From contig NZ_JAUFQE010000001.1 in the NCBI RefSeq assembly GCF_030409755.1, positions 496,001-560,000 of the forward strand: a DNA stretch of 64,000 nucleotides. Direction: 5' to 3'. Position 1 is the first letter of the stretch. Every line of letters starts with the position of its first letter. Under the pieces are notes generated by a model. It made no database searches. It saw only the letters and a program-made list of their open reading frames with translations, and was not told where the DNA came from. A program made the position numbers and the translations under genes. Of this stretch, positions 27,182 to 36,463 are shown one piece after another. The DNA comes from Vibrio lentus. GTDB taxonomy: Bacteria > Pseudomonadota > Gammaproteobacteria > Enterobacterales > Vibrionaceae.

Positions 27182-27707
27182 TTAATGCGCTTCAAAACCA
27201 AAACTGTTAAGAATGTCTTTTGCCTTTTCATCGTTTAGAAAAGTATAGAAGTCATTCGTGGTTAATTTGTCATTCAATTTAGCTACAGGGTAACGTATTG
27301 GTGTGTGGAGATTTGAAGGAAACGTCGCAACGACATCGACTTCTTTCGATAATAATGCATCAGTTTTGTAGACAATGCCGAGCTTCGCTTCACTGCGTTC
27401 CACCAAGGCCAATGCCATACGAACATTGTTACTTGGTGCCAATCGAGTGCTCACATTATCCCAAACACCCAGAGCTTCTAACGCTTCCTTAGCGTAGATA
27501 CCTGCTGGTACAGACATAGTATTACCGACAGCAAGTCGTTCATTAGTCAGCAGTTTAGACCACTGGTCTCCCTTTGAGAGTTCCAATGATACCGACGTCT
27601 CTTTCGGAGAGATCAACACAAGTTCGTTTTCACAAAAATTTGTGACATTGTCACTAGAAACATATTTTCGGTCGACTAAATGCGTCATCCACTTTTCATT
27701 TGCTGAA
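27182..27707 (-). pseudogene. modA: modA 3' fragment, truncated by an IS200-type element
   Basis: The frame encodes the C-terminal two thirds of a periplasmic molybdate-binding protein (VGNTMSVPAGIYAKEAL, ALVERSEAKLGIVYKTDA). Upstream of the first Met (27688) the frame continues as F-S-A-N-E-K-W, the family's conserved segment, and then runs straight into the IS200 element. The signal peptide and first roughly 80 residues are missing. The far side of the IS shows no modA sequence either, so that part was deleted or moved. ModA function from this copy is almost certainly lost. Confidence 0.9.
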
Positions 27708-28337
27708 AAAAAAATATCCGCCTTCTTAGAAGGCGGTTTTGCTTTATAACCCCCTAGAAGGGGGCGTCCACGCTATCAGTTCTTCAATAACTGCAGTTGT
27801 TGTTCATACTCTATGTCCTGTTTATCTTGGTGTCGGACATATCGTCGAATGACTTCTTCATTCACACCGACCGTATCTACAAAATACCCTCTAGCCCAAA
27901 AGTGATTTCCCCATAGTTTCTTACGTATATGTGGAAATTTATTGAAAAGTCTAATTGCTGTCCGGCCCTTTAAAACTCCTAACAAACTCGAGATCGACAA
28001 CTTGGGAGGAATAATGACAACAAGATGAACATGATCTGGTTGAACATTTAACTCTAAAACCTCGCAGTCTTTCATATTGCACAAAATATAAATTGAACGA
28101 TAAAGCTCCTTTCCAACCTTATCTTTCAAAATCTTATATCTATACTTTGGAGTCCAAACTATATGGTATTTGCAACGCCAATAGACATGTGATGAACTTC
28201 TGTAATCGCCCATGTGGTTGTTTCCTCTTACTTGTGGTGAATAAGAGGTTACTTCTAACATGGGCACTTCTTCAGGCTATAGCCTAGAGGAACAATCACC
28301 ACCGCCCTAGGCGGTGGTTTTGAGGAGCCAATAAAAA
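27708..28337 (-). mobile_element. IS200/IS605-family element, copy 1
   Basis: A 630-bp unit, apparently identical to 32822-33451. Ends carry the imperfect hairpins typical of the family (CCGCCTTCTTAGAAGGCGG and CCCCCTAGAAGGGGG on one side, CCACCGCCCTAGGCGGTGG on the other) and no terminal inverted repeats. It carries only a Y1 transposase, no TnpB. It sits inside modA. Confidence 0.92.
27776..28213 (-). CDS. tnpA: IS200-type Y1 transposase (TnpA), copy 1
   Basis: About 145 residues from MGDYRSSSHVYW; an upstream Met at 28267 is possible. The HUH motif is QPDHVHLV and the catalytic Tyr is in EEVIRRYVRHQ. It performs single-strand peel-and-paste transposition. Identical in sequence to copy 2. 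Confidence 0.93.
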   Translation of the reverse strand: MGDYRSSSHVYWRCKYHIVWTPKYRYKILKDKVGKELYRSIYILCNMKDCEVLELNVQPDHVHLVVIIPPKLSISSLLGVLKGRTAIRLFNKFPHIRKKLWGNHFWARGYFVDTVGVNEEVIRRYVRHQDKQDIEYEQQLQLLKN

Positions 28338-28529
28338 ACCTCGCTGTTATCTTCGAATCTTCTGAAACACCGTTATTTGCTTGGTCTATTTAAGATATGA
28401 CGATCGATAAGAAAATTGTCTTGTCTTATTTACTACCTTTGAAACGACGGTTTTATGTATAAAACCCTCGATAGATGTAAATGAATAGTGAATTATTTTG
28501 TTTTGATTTGTTTAATTTACACAATTATC

Positions 28530-28545
28530 AGTGATTGTGATCACA
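28530..28545. promoter_or_regulatory. CRP-like site upstream of the symporter gene
   Basis: AGTGA-TTGTGA-TCACA, one mismatch from TGTGA-N6-TCACA, about 110 bp upstream of the start. Catabolite control of dicarboxylate/glutamate uptake would be sensible. Confidence 0.55.
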
Positions 28546-28653
28546 TCTATAATTTCAAACTCATTTTTTGTTTTTCGATTTGAACAACCGACTGCTAATC
28601 TCCTGCTCACTTTGAAAAGGTATCAAAGTTATAAATAATAAGGAGTGTTCTAA

Positions 28654-29958
28654 ATGAATACCAAGAAACCTATGTCTCTAACTGGTCGAGTTATCCTCGG
28701 TATGGTCGTGGGCATATTAACGGGATTTGCCATTCAATCCCTTTTTGCAGACAGCGGATTTGTTAACAACTACATCGTTAACGGACTCTTTGAAGTAGGC
28801 GGACAGATTTTTGTCGCCAGTTTAAAAATGCTTGTTGTGCCTCTAGTCTTCGTTTCACTAGTGTGCGGTACAAGCTCTCTTAAAGATTTATCAACTCTTG
28901 GCCGTATGGGGGGCAAAACGCTTGCACTTTATATCGGTACTACAGCCGTTGCTATCACTCTAGCACTTACTATCGGTAACCTGTTCCAACCTGGAGCTGG
29001 TGCGGATCTTACTGCTGCGAGCTCTTTCAAATCAGCTGATGCCCCTTCTTTGGGCCAAGTAATCATCGACATGTTCCCAACCAACCCTATTCAGGCGATG
29101 GCTGAGGGTAAAACGCTGCAAGTTATCGTATTTGCTGTGTTGTTTGGTATTGCAATCAGTGCAGCGGGTAAACCTGGTGAGCGTATCGCCGCGGTTTTCT
29201 CTGACTTGAACGAAGTGATCATGAAGCTTGTCGCTCTTCTGATGAACCTTGCACCTTACGGTGTGTTCTTCTTGATGGCGAAGCTGTTCTCTGGCCTTGG
29301 TTTAAGCGCAATTTGGAACCTAGCAGAATACTTCTTAGTGCTTGCAGGTACCCTACTTCTGCACGGTTTGGTTACCTACAGCGCGATGCTTAAAGGATTC
29401 ACAGGCCTAAGCCCGATTACGTTCTTACGTAAGATGGAAGATGCAATCATGTTTGCGTTTTCAACTGCCTCTTCGAACGCAACGATTCCAGTGACAATGG
29501 AAACGGCTAAAAACCGCATGGGCGTAGACAACAAAGTCGCTTCATTCACAGTACCACTAGGTGCAACAGTGAACATGGATGGCACAGCTATCATGCAAGG
29601 TGTTGCAACTGCGTTTATTGCACAAGCTTACAACATCGACCTGACTATGGGTGATTACCTAATGGTTATCCTAACAGCGACATTGGCGTCTGTTGGTACT
29701 GCAGGTGTTCCTGGTGTTGGTCTTGTTATGCTAGCGATGGTATTGAACCAAGTTGGTCTACCGCTTGAAGGTATTGCTCTAATCATGGGTGTTGACCGCC
29801 TTCTTGATATGATTCGTACCGCTGTAAACATCACAGGTGATAGTGCCGTAACTATCATCGTCGCTAAGTCTGAAGGTTCTCTTGATGAGTCTCGCTTCAA
29901 TGACCCGGCAGCTGGTGAGAAAGAAGAAGAAGTTAAGCTAGCACGCCAACAGGCATAA
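28654..29958 (+). CDS. Dicarboxylate/amino acid:cation symporter (DAACS)
   Basis: 434 residues of the glutamate/C4-dicarboxylate carrier family. Motifs: AFSTASSNATIPVTM (serine-rich HP1 tip), VNMDGTAIMQG (NMDGT cation site), and the HP2/TM8 region with GVDRLLDMIRTAVNITGDS. Eight membrane helices and two re-entrant loops are expected. It has an AAGGAGTG ribosome site and its own terminator at 30042-30071. Substrate (glutamate, aspartate or C4 acids) cannot be decided by eye. Confidence 0.92.
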   Translation: MNTKKPMSLTGRVILGMVVGILTGFAIQSLFADSGFVNNYIVNGLFEVGGQIFVASLKMLVVPLVFVSLVCGTSSLKDLSTLGRMGGKTLALYIGTTAVAITLALTIGNLFQPGAGADLTAASSFKSADAPSLGQVIIDMFPTNPIQAMAEGKTLQVIVFAVLFGIAISAAGKPGERIAAVFSDLNEVIMKLVALLMNLAPYGVFFLMAKLFSGLGLSAIWNLAEYFLVLAGTLLLHGLVTYSAMLKGFTGLSPITFLRKMEDAIMFAFSTASSNATIPVTMETAKNRMGVDNKVASFTVPLGATVNMDGTAIMQGVATAFIAQAYNIDLTMGDYLMVILTATLASVGTAGVPGVGLVMLAMVLNQVGLPLEGIALIMGVDRLLDMIRTAVNITGDSAVTIIVAKSEGSLDESRFNDPAAGEKEEEVKLARQQA

Positions 29959-30041
29959 TCTAGCTTCTCTGTCGCTCTTTTCTCCAAGCTAAGGCGTTAT
30001 TAATGGCTATGCCTTAGCTGATAATGAAAAGCGTATAAACA

Positions 30042-30071
30042 AAAACGCCACTGCATCTGCAGTGGCGTTTT
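30042..30071. terminator. Terminator after the symporter gene
   Basis: A 14-bp perfect stem AAAACGCCACTGCA / TGCAGTGGCGTTTT followed by T, probably also used by the opposing kinase gene. Confidence 0.85.
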
Positions 30072-30151
30072 TTATTGGGTATCGCTTAAGTCAGTACAAC
30101 TGAGTTGAGATAATTAGCTATTTAACGTATTTCGCATTGCATTAGGGAAAG

Positions 30152-31537
30152 TTACTCACTGATTGGGAACATCAAGTTTACTCTCAATCCCCCACCCTCT
30201 CTGTTCTCAGCGGTCACATGCCCATTCATCACACCCATGGCTTCCTTCACGATCGCTAGCCCAAGACCGTAGCCACCAGACTGTTTATCACGCGCTGACT
30301 CTATGCGAGTAAACGGGTCGAATATCCCTGCAATCTTGTTGTCAGGAATACCATCACCGTCATCCTCTACAGATATGACACTGTAACGTTTGTCGGTTAA
30401 CAATTCGTAAGTAGTCACGACAACATGAGCATTCTCACCGGCGTATTTAATTGCGTTACCGACCAAATTACCAATCACTCTGAGAAGCAACCTCTCATCA
30501 ACATGAACCATTGATGTCGGCGTCTCTAAATCGCCCACTAAGGTTTGATTCGGCTTCAAGTCGTTTTGCATCTGCGCGATGAGCATCGAACAGTAATGCT
30601 CAAGATGCATCAAGCTTAACTTGGAGTCATAACGAGACGTTTCAAGGCGGCTGAATTCAAGGATTTCCCCCACCAGCTTATTCATCTCTTCAGTTTCGCT
30701 TTCCATTCGCTCAAGCAAGCTAATGCTCTTATCATCGACCTTACTGCGCAAAAGATGTAAGGCGAGATTTTGCCTTGCCAATGGCGTTCGTAGCTCATGG
30801 GACACATCACGAATCAAACGACGCTGCTTTTCTGCCAGTGACTTAATCTCACGAGTCATATGATCAAAATCATGGGCAAGTTCGTTGAATTCACGCGTGG
30901 TTGAATCAAGCTCAGACACAACACTCACCGAGAAATCCCCTTGCGCTAATCTTCGACTCGCCTCCCTTAAACGATCCAGAGGTTGCTGCAGGCTTTTTGC
31001 CATAATAATGGAGAACAGCGACAATACGACCAATGCAATCAAGGCTTTCAGCATGTAGGAATATGGAGCAAAGGATTTAGCCGGATGAAACTGGTGCGGT
31101 AGTTGAATGACTAACGTGTTGCCATTATTCAGTGGCAAACCGAAGATAGGCTTACTGACGCGATCGCTCAACTGATGATCTAAGGTACGCAAGTACTTGA
31201 GTTTGAATTCAAAGTGCGGGTGCATGTGTCGATGAGTAATGGGTCGATTATTCTCATCGATAACAAACAGATAGTAGCCTTGAGCATTACCCCAGTCGGC
31301 TAACTCATCCATATCCCCTTCCTCAATCAGCACGTTGGCTTGATAAGCAAGGTCGAGCATTTCAGACTTTACCGATTCAGGTACCTTCAATAAGGCTTTC
31401 ATCAGCGCTCGTTCCGCCACACCTTGAAGGATCAGGATGCTTACTAGGATCACCGTCAAGTAACTGAATAATTGAAACGTTAAGCCATCCTTACGCTTGG
31501 CAATAAAATCAGGGCAACGCAGCAATTTTTTACTCAT
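30152..31537 (-). CDS. CpxA-like sensor histidine kinase
   Basis: 461 residues: membrane segment 1 (about 20-40), periplasmic region of about 120 residues with a His-rich patch (THRHMHPHFEF), segment 2 (about 165-185), HAMP (LRRL-type, to about 235), HisKA RDVSHELRTPLAR, and HATPase with NLVGNAIKYAG and GGYGLGLAIV. The His-rich sensor loop might bind metal, which is inference. It overlaps the regulator gene by 4 bp (ATGA). Confidence 0.9.
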   Translation of the reverse strand: MSKKLLRCPDFIAKRKDGLTFQLFSYLTVILVSILILQGVAERALMKALLKVPESVKSEMLDLAYQANVLIEEGDMDELADWGNAQGYYLFVIDENNRPITHRHMHPHFEFKLKYLRTLDHQLSDRVSKPIFGLPLNNGNTLVIQLPHQFHPAKSFAPYSYMLKALIALVVLSLFSIIMAKSLQQPLDRLREASRRLAQGDFSVSVVSELDSTTREFNELAHDFDHMTREIKSLAEKQRRLIRDVSHELRTPLARQNLALHLLRSKVDDKSISLLERMESETEEMNKLVGEILEFSRLETSRYDSKLSLMHLEHYCSMLIAQMQNDLKPNQTLVGDLETPTSMVHVDERLLLRVIGNLVGNAIKYAGENAHVVVTTYELLTDKRYSVISVEDDGDGIPDNKIAGIFDPFTRIESARDKQSGGYGLGLAIVKEAMGVMNGHVTAENREGGGLRVNLMFPISE

Positions 31538-32202
31538 ACCCCTACCGACTCTAAGTAACTGTAGCCTTTACCTCGAACGGTTTTGATATGTTGCTTGGAC
31601 AAACCAGCCTGAACCAACTTTCGACGTATATTACTGATATGCATATCTAAATTACGATCGAAAGGGCAAAGCTCTTTCTTAAGAACATGGATTTGAAGGT
31701 CAGATTTCGATACAACGATCCCGTCGTTTTTGACCAAGTAATCAAGCAGGTCTTTTTCAGTGCCGGTTAGCGGTAAACGAGAAAGTTGTTCGCACAAACC
31801 ATGGTTAGATGAAGCTAAAGACTGTCTTTGACGCTCAAAACCAACTCGGCGCAAGATCACCTTGATGCGAGTCAATAGTTCTGGAACGTTAAAAGGTTTG
31901 GCGATGTATTGGTCGGCTCCCGCTTGATATCCGTCGAGCATCGAGGCATCGTCGTTAAGAGCAGTTAGCATAAGAATGGGGGTAGCAAAGCGCTGACAAA
32001 TTCGCCTAGCAACTTGAATACCGCTGAGGTTAGGTAGCATTACATCAAGTAACACTAAATCAACAGGGTGAGACTGAATGAACTCAAGCGCAGACTCACC
32101 ACAATGAACGGTATCAACGTGATACCCTTCATTTTCTAAGACTTCGCCCAACAATTCACATAACTGAATATCATCATCAACAACTAAAACGCGCGACATC
32201 AT
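31534..32202 (-). CDS. CpxR-like response regulator
   Basis: 222 residues. Receiver: VDDD, LVLLDVMLPNLSG (phospho-Asp), QYIAKPF. OmpR-type winged helix: LTGTEKDLLDYLV, RNLDMHISNIRRKL, KTVRGKGYSYL. First gene of a two-gene operon with the kinase. It resembles CpxR but could be a paralog, so no symbol is given. Confidence 0.9.
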   Translation of the reverse strand: MMSRVLVVDDDIQLCELLGEVLENEGYHVDTVHCGESALEFIQSHPVDLVLLDVMLPNLSGIQVARRICQRFATPILMLTALNDDASMLDGYQAGADQYIAKPFNVPELLTRIKVILRRVGFERQRQSLASSNHGLCEQLSRLPLTGTEKDLLDYLVKNDGIVVSKSDLQIHVLKKELCPFDRNLDMHISNIRRKLVQAGLSKQHIKTVRGKGYSYLESVGV

Positions 32203-32279
32203 ACAAACCGATAAATAATAATAGTTTGCATTTTAATTATCGTTATTATTGATTTCAATTATAAAATGCGAGATTTACC

Positions 32280-32753
32280 CTATAGTAAGAAATCTTTTTC
32301 AATCGGTACAAATTTTGAGGCAGAATCGATAAGATTTTGAGCAGTTAATCCCGGTACACCATACACTTCAACTGGCTTACCAAATCGTTCTTTGATTCGC
32401 TCAACAAGGATTTCGAAATCACCGTCACCAGAGACTAAAACAATGGTATCAACTGTCTCAGCAAGTTCTATCGCATCTAACGCGATACCGACATCCCAAT
32501 CCCCCTTTGCGCTCCCATCACGACGCTGAATAAACGGTTTTAACTTCACGTTAAAGCCAACACCACGAAGGATATGGTGAAATTGACGCTGCTTTGGATC
32601 TTGGCTTGAGATTGCGTAAGCATTGGCTTCAACCACGTTACGCCCTTCCGTGACAACATACCAAAACTGGTTATAGTCGAAGTTAGAACGGTATTTGTCG
32701 CGCGTTGTGTAGTAAACGTTCTGAACGTCGACCAAAATTGCTATGTTTTCCAT
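32280..32753 (-). CDS. NYN-domain (LabA/DUF88-type) protein
   Basis: 157 residues in the PIN-like NYN nuclease fold: IAILVDVQNVYYTT at the start (metal-binding Asp), GDWDVGIALDAIE, and VLVSGDGDFEILVERI, the conserved SGDGDF motif. It is predicted to be a metal-dependent ribonuclease or RNA-processing factor; family members are often poorly characterised. It stands alone with a short upstream region ending at IS200 copy 2. Confidence 0.88.
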   Translation of the reverse strand: MENIAILVDVQNVYYTTRDKYRSNFDYNQFWYVVTEGRNVVEANAYAISSQDPKQRQFHHILRGVGFNVKLKPFIQRRDGSAKGDWDVGIALDAIELAETVDTIVLVSGDGDFEILVERIKERFGKPVEVYGVPGLTAQNLIDSASKFVPIEKDFLL

Positions 32754-32821
32754 AAATTCATACCTTTAGATTTTCCGTATACCCTATTCTATTCAACTCT
32801 AAAATGCGAGCCGCTTTCTTT

Positions 32822-33451
32822 AAAAAAATATCCGCCTTCTTAGAAGGCGGTTTTGCTTTATAACCCCCTAGAAGGGGGCGTCCACGCTATCAGTTCTTCA
32901 ATAACTGCAGTTGTTGTTCATACTCTATGTCCTGTTTATCTTGGTGTCGGACATATCGTCGAATGACTTCTTCATTCACACCGACCGTATCTACAAAATA
33001 CCCTCTAGCCCAAAAGTGATTTCCCCATAGTTTCTTACGTATATGTGGAAATTTATTGAAAAGTCTAATTGCTGTCCGGCCCTTTAAAACTCCTAACAAA
33101 CTCGAGATCGACAACTTGGGAGGAATAATGACAACAAGATGAACATGATCTGGTTGAACATTTAACTCTAAAACCTCGCAGTCTTTCATATTGCACAAAA
33201 TATAAATTGAACGATAAAGCTCCTTTCCAACCTTATCTTTCAAAATCTTATATCTATACTTTGGAGTCCAAACTATATGGTATTTGCAACGCCAATAGAC
33301 ATGTGATGAACTTCTGTAATCGCCCATGTGGTTGTTTCCTCTTACTTGTGGTGAATAAGAGGTTACTTCTAACATGGGCACTTCTTCAGGCTATAGCCTA
33401 GAGGAACAATCACCACCGCCCTAGGCGGTGGTTTTGAGGAGCCAATAAAAA
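32822..33451 (-). mobile_element. IS200/IS605-family element, copy 2
   Basis: Same 630 bp as copy 1, same orientation, offset 5114 bp. The pair brackets 4.5 kb containing the symporter, two-component pair and NYN gene. It sits immediately upstream of the DUF4174 gene, about 80 bp from its start, and may have replaced that gene's promoter. Confidence 0.92.
32890..33327 (-). CDS. tnpA: IS200-type Y1 transposase (TnpA), copy 2
   Basis: The same protein as copy 1, with HUH motif QPDHVHLV and catalytic Tyr in RRYVRHQ. Identity of the two copies implies a recent transposition or gene conversion. Confidence 0.93.
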   Translation of the reverse strand: MGDYRSSSHVYWRCKYHIVWTPKYRYKILKDKVGKELYRSIYILCNMKDCEVLELNVQPDHVHLVVIIPPKLSISSLLGVLKGRTAIRLFNKFPHIRKKLWGNHFWARGYFVDTVGVNEEVIRRYVRHQDKQDIEYEQQLQLLKN

Positions 33452-33530
33452 TGAACTCATTAGCTATGCTTAACGTAGTTGATATTAGTTTAACTCAGAG
33501 CTGGTTTGAGTTTATCAAGGAAGGTGGAAC

Positions 33531-34070
33531 ATGCAGTACCGACAAACAATTAGATCATGTCTTCGCAGCGACACCAACGGCTCAGTGTTGCCACGTTGCT
33601 GTGCAGCGTTAACCAAATCGCTGAAAACTCTAGTAACAAGCGCGTTTATGTTTATGATTCTGTCAGTCAACTCGCTACACGCCTACCCAGCCTACTCCCA
33701 TTCCAAATTACTCCCTCATCGTAGCGTGATCTATTTCGCCCCAACGGAAGACTCTGTCGTCAAAGCGTTTCTCAATGAAGTACTGATAAACAACTGTCAA
33801 TTGGACGAACGTGATGTGGTCGTGATGGTCATAGCAGAAAGTGGCTATACCGTGCCGACATGGCTTGATGAAGAGTTTAATCTAGAGGCAGTAACGAGCA
33901 TCTATGAGATACAAAAAGGGTCGCATACCGCTGTTTTAATAGGTAAAGACGGACAAGAGAAGCACAGATGGAGCGGAAAAACAGATTGGAACCTGATCAC
34001 TGACCTGATCGATGAGATGCCGATGCGTAAACAAGAGATGCAGCGACAAGGTAGCCGCTGCAGTATTTGA
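33531..34070 (+). CDS. DUF4174 exported protein
   Basis: 179 residues starting after a strong SD (AAGGAAGGTGG). A hydrophobic signal segment lies around residues 30-50 (ending near LHAYP). A thioredoxin-like DUF4174 body follows, with the SVIYFAPTEDS strand and a HTAVLIGKDGQEKHRW segment. No CxxC is present, so it is not a redox-active thioredoxin. Probably periplasmic, function unknown. The promoter may be affected by the IS directly upstream. Confidence 0.7.
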   Translation: MQYRQTIRSCLRSDTNGSVLPRCCAALTKSLKTLVTSAFMFMILSVNSLHAYPAYSHSKLLPHRSVIYFAPTEDSVVKAFLNEVLINNCQLDERDVVVMVIAESGYTVPTWLDEEFNLEAVTSIYEIQKGSHTAVLIGKDGQEKHRWSGKTDWNLITDLIDEMPMRKQEMQRQGSRCSI

Positions 34071-34130
34071 TTCTTAGTCCGCGAAGCCTTTGGTTAACCA
34101 TCAACCAAGCTAAGCTTGATCATCAATCAC

Positions 34131-34907
34131 TTAAGCTTGCTTGTTAAACCAAGCCAGTTTTTCATGAAGCTGAGCAACACTTCCAACAACGATAAGTGCT
34201 GGGCTTTTTGCGACGCTCGCAAGGTTGGCTAAGTCACTCAAACCACCACGGAACACTTTCTGTTCTTGGCGCGTACCATTTTCAATAATCGCAACGGGCA
34301 TGTCTGCTCGCATACCGTTATCAAGTAAGTTTTTCTGAATGTTCGGGCTCTCTTTCAGACCCATGTAGAACACAATCGTGTGGTTGTGCTGAGCAAGCGA
34401 ACGCCAATCAATATCTTCACCATCTTTCTTAAGATGGCCAGTAATGAATTGAACGCTTTGTGCGTGATCTCTATGTGTTAGCGGAATCCCCGCGTAAGCC
34501 GTCGCTCCTGCCGCTGCCGTGATTCCGGGTACCACTTCAAACTTCACACCATTTTCAGCCAGAGTTTCACACTCTTCGCCACCACGACCAAAGATAAACG
34601 AGTCACCGCCTTTAAGGCGAACGACATGCTTATTTTCTTGCGCTTTAGTCACGAGCAGTTGGTTGATCTGATCTTGTGGTACACAGTGATGGTCGAGCTT
34701 TTTCCCTACATACAGCATTTCTGCATCGGCGTTAGCCATTGCCAAAATATCTTTAGATACCAAGCGGTCATAAACGACCACATCAGCCTGTTGAATAACA
34801 CGTGCCGCTTTTAGGGTAAGTAAATCTGGGTCACCAGGGCCCGCGCCTACTAATGAAACCAATCCTTTGGTTACTTCTTTAACATTCGATGACGATACTT
34901 CTGACAT
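34131..34907 (-). CDS. cobA: Uroporphyrinogen-III C-methyltransferase
   Basis: 258 residues of the SUMT family: [18 protein letters not shown] at the start, [24 protein letters not shown] (SAM binding), [21 protein letters not shown]. It methylates uroporphyrinogen III to precorrin-2, the first step to siroheme. Placement beside nirBD makes sense, since nitrite reductase NirB needs siroheme. Confidence 0.95.
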   Translation of the reverse strand: MSEVSSSNVKEVTKGLVSLVGAGPGDPDLLTLKAARVIQQADVVVYDRLVSKDILAMANADAEMLYVGKKLDHHCVPQDQINQLLVTKAQENKHVVRLKGGDSFIFGRGGEECETLAENGVKFEVVPGITAAAGATAYAGIPLTHRDHAQSVQFITGHLKKDGEDIDWRSLAQHNHTIVFYMGLKESPNIQKNLLDNGMRADMPVAIIENGTRQEQKVFRGGLSDLANLASVAKSPALIVVGSVAQLHEKLAWFNKQA

Positions 34908-35118
34908 GCTTTGCTCCGAAGGTTTGCTTGTTTTATCTCAAGCTTCAATCTATGTGATAAGTCACTGTATTCATGATGACTTATCCAAATCCTTAACCCT
35001 TAGACTATCAGGTGTTGAGTTAAATATTCAGTCTAAATACTAACGAAGATAGAAGTAATTATAACAAAACAGTCTATTGCGAGTAATTTGCGCAATGATA
35101 TAAGGGCTTTCGAACTAA

Positions 35119-35150
35119 AAAAGCCCCAAACATGTTGTTGGGACTCTTAA
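35119..35150 (-). terminator. Terminator after the nitrite channel gene
   Basis: On the minus strand AGTCCCAA...TTGGGGCT followed by six T, about 40 bp after the stop. Confidence 0.75.
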
Positions 35151-35184
35151 TCTCATACTAAATTACGTTTCACCGTATTCAGAA

Positions 35185-36000
35185 TTACTTAGCACCTAGA
35201 GAAGGAGCGGTTCTTGCGTGTGTTAGGAACAAAGGAACACATGTTAAGAACAAACCACCAACGATGTTACCAAGGATTGTAGGGATAAGGTTGAAGTTCA
35301 ACCATGTCGCGATACCGAAATCAGCGCCTAGAATCATACCCAGTGGGAATAGGAACATGTTTACTACTGTATGCTCGAATACGAGTGCGAAGAAGATGAA
35401 GATTGGGAACCACATCATTGCTACACGACCAGACACAGTACGTGCTGTCATGTTACCAATCACGCCTAGACATACCATTAGGTTACAGAAGATACCGCGT
35501 ACGAAACACGTGATCCATCCGTCCATACCCATGTTTTCAAAACCTAGGCTACGAGCTGTAGAAACCGCAATGAACTTTTGTGCTACTGCGTTTGGATCTA
35601 AAGAGAAGTTACCCGTTAATGAGATAGCAACCAATACCGCAACGATTAGAGAACCGATGAGGTTACCAAGGCCAACAATACCCCAACAACGTAGAACACG
35701 ACCCCAAGTCACACCTGGGCGGTTATCGAATTTCGCTAAAGGAGCAAGGCCAAATACACCCGTTACTAGATCGTAGCCCATTACACTTAGAATCACGAAG
35801 CCTACTGGGAACACAAGAGCGCCAACAATACCAATGCCTGTTTGCACGATAGCCGTGATTGCAACAACAACGGCAAGAGAAAGAATGATGCCTGCCATTG
35901 TGCTTCGAATAAGAAGATCGCGAGTACTTGTTTTCGTTTTCGCTTCACCCACATCGATCATCGTTTGAACGAATTCAGCTGGTTTAAAATCAGGAGACAT
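35185..36000 (-). CDS. Formate/nitrite transporter family channel (NirC-like)
   Basis: 271 residues with six membrane helices and FNT signatures (GIFCNLMVCLGV, FEHTVVNMFLFPLG, NLIPTILGNIVGG). Placement between nirBD and cobA argues for nitrite transport, hence NirC-like, though FocA-type formate transport cannot be excluded from sequence alone. Confidence 0.9.
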   Translation of the reverse strand: MSPDFKPAEFVQTMIDVGEAKTKTSTRDLLIRSTMAGIILSLAVVVAITAIVQTGIGIVGALVFPVGFVILSVMGYDLVTGVFGLAPLAKFDNRPGVTWGRVLRCWGIVGLGNLIGSLIVAVLVAISLTGNFSLDPNAVAQKFIAVSTARSLGFENMGMDGWITCFVRGIFCNLMVCLGVIGNMTARTVSGRVAMMWFPIFIFFALVFEHTVVNMFLFPLGMILGADFGIATWLNFNLIPTILGNIVGGLFLTCVPLFLTHARTAPSLGAK

Positions 36001-36123
36001 AAGGTTGTCCTTAAAAAGTTAAAATTAAAAGTTAAAATTGGATAGGAAAAGGCTCTAGCTGCCGAACTAAGGCAATGTCGGGAACTAGAACCCTTGAACT
36101 ATCAAATCTTGTTACGTATTCGA

Positions 36124-36448
36124 TTATGCTGAGATTTCAACAGCACCTTTGGTAATACGAGCTTTATACGCTTTCACGCTGAAGTTCTCGTCTTCCATGC
36201 ACACACCTGTTGCTAAGTTAAAGCGTTGCTTCTTAAGTGGGCTCGCCACCCAAAGCTCACCTTTGTGCTCAACCGTTAAACCACGAGATAAAACGTTTGA
36301 TTGGAAAAAACGGGTCAGTATTACTAATAGCGAACACTTCTTCGGCTTTAGTTGGGCGGAAAATAGCAACTTGCTCACCACCAACCAATGCACAAACACC
36401 GGTACCTGGAATAATATCTTCGATCTTACAAACTTTGGTAAATGCCAT
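36124..36448 (-). pseudogene. nirD: nirD with one-base frameshift in a homopolymer
   Basis: The N-terminal half (MAFTKVCKIEDIIPGTGVC, then AISNTDPFF) and the C-terminal half (SNVLSRGLTVEHKGELW, then KAYKARITKGAVEIS) of the nitrite reductase small subunit are in different frames. The join is a run of six A at 36305-36310 (six T in the gene). With five, the frames fuse to a normal NirD of about 108 residues. The SD (GGGAGACGAC) and spacing after nirB are normal. This is a recent null mutation, a sequencing error, or a slippage-prone site. Confidence 0.88.
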
Positions 36449-36463
36449 GATGTCGTCTCCCAA

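Noticed and set aside
27708..28337. Possible TnpB/ISDra2-type guide nuclease in the IS200-like elements
   Set aside because: Only the Y1 transposase is encoded in the 630 bp; there is no TnpB frame or omega-RNA-like scaffold.
35264..35776. A 170-codon plus-strand ORF opposite the nitrite channel gene
   Set aside because: It is antisense to a well-conserved FNT channel, has the Arg/Pro/Thr-rich composition of a shadow frame and has no ribosome site.
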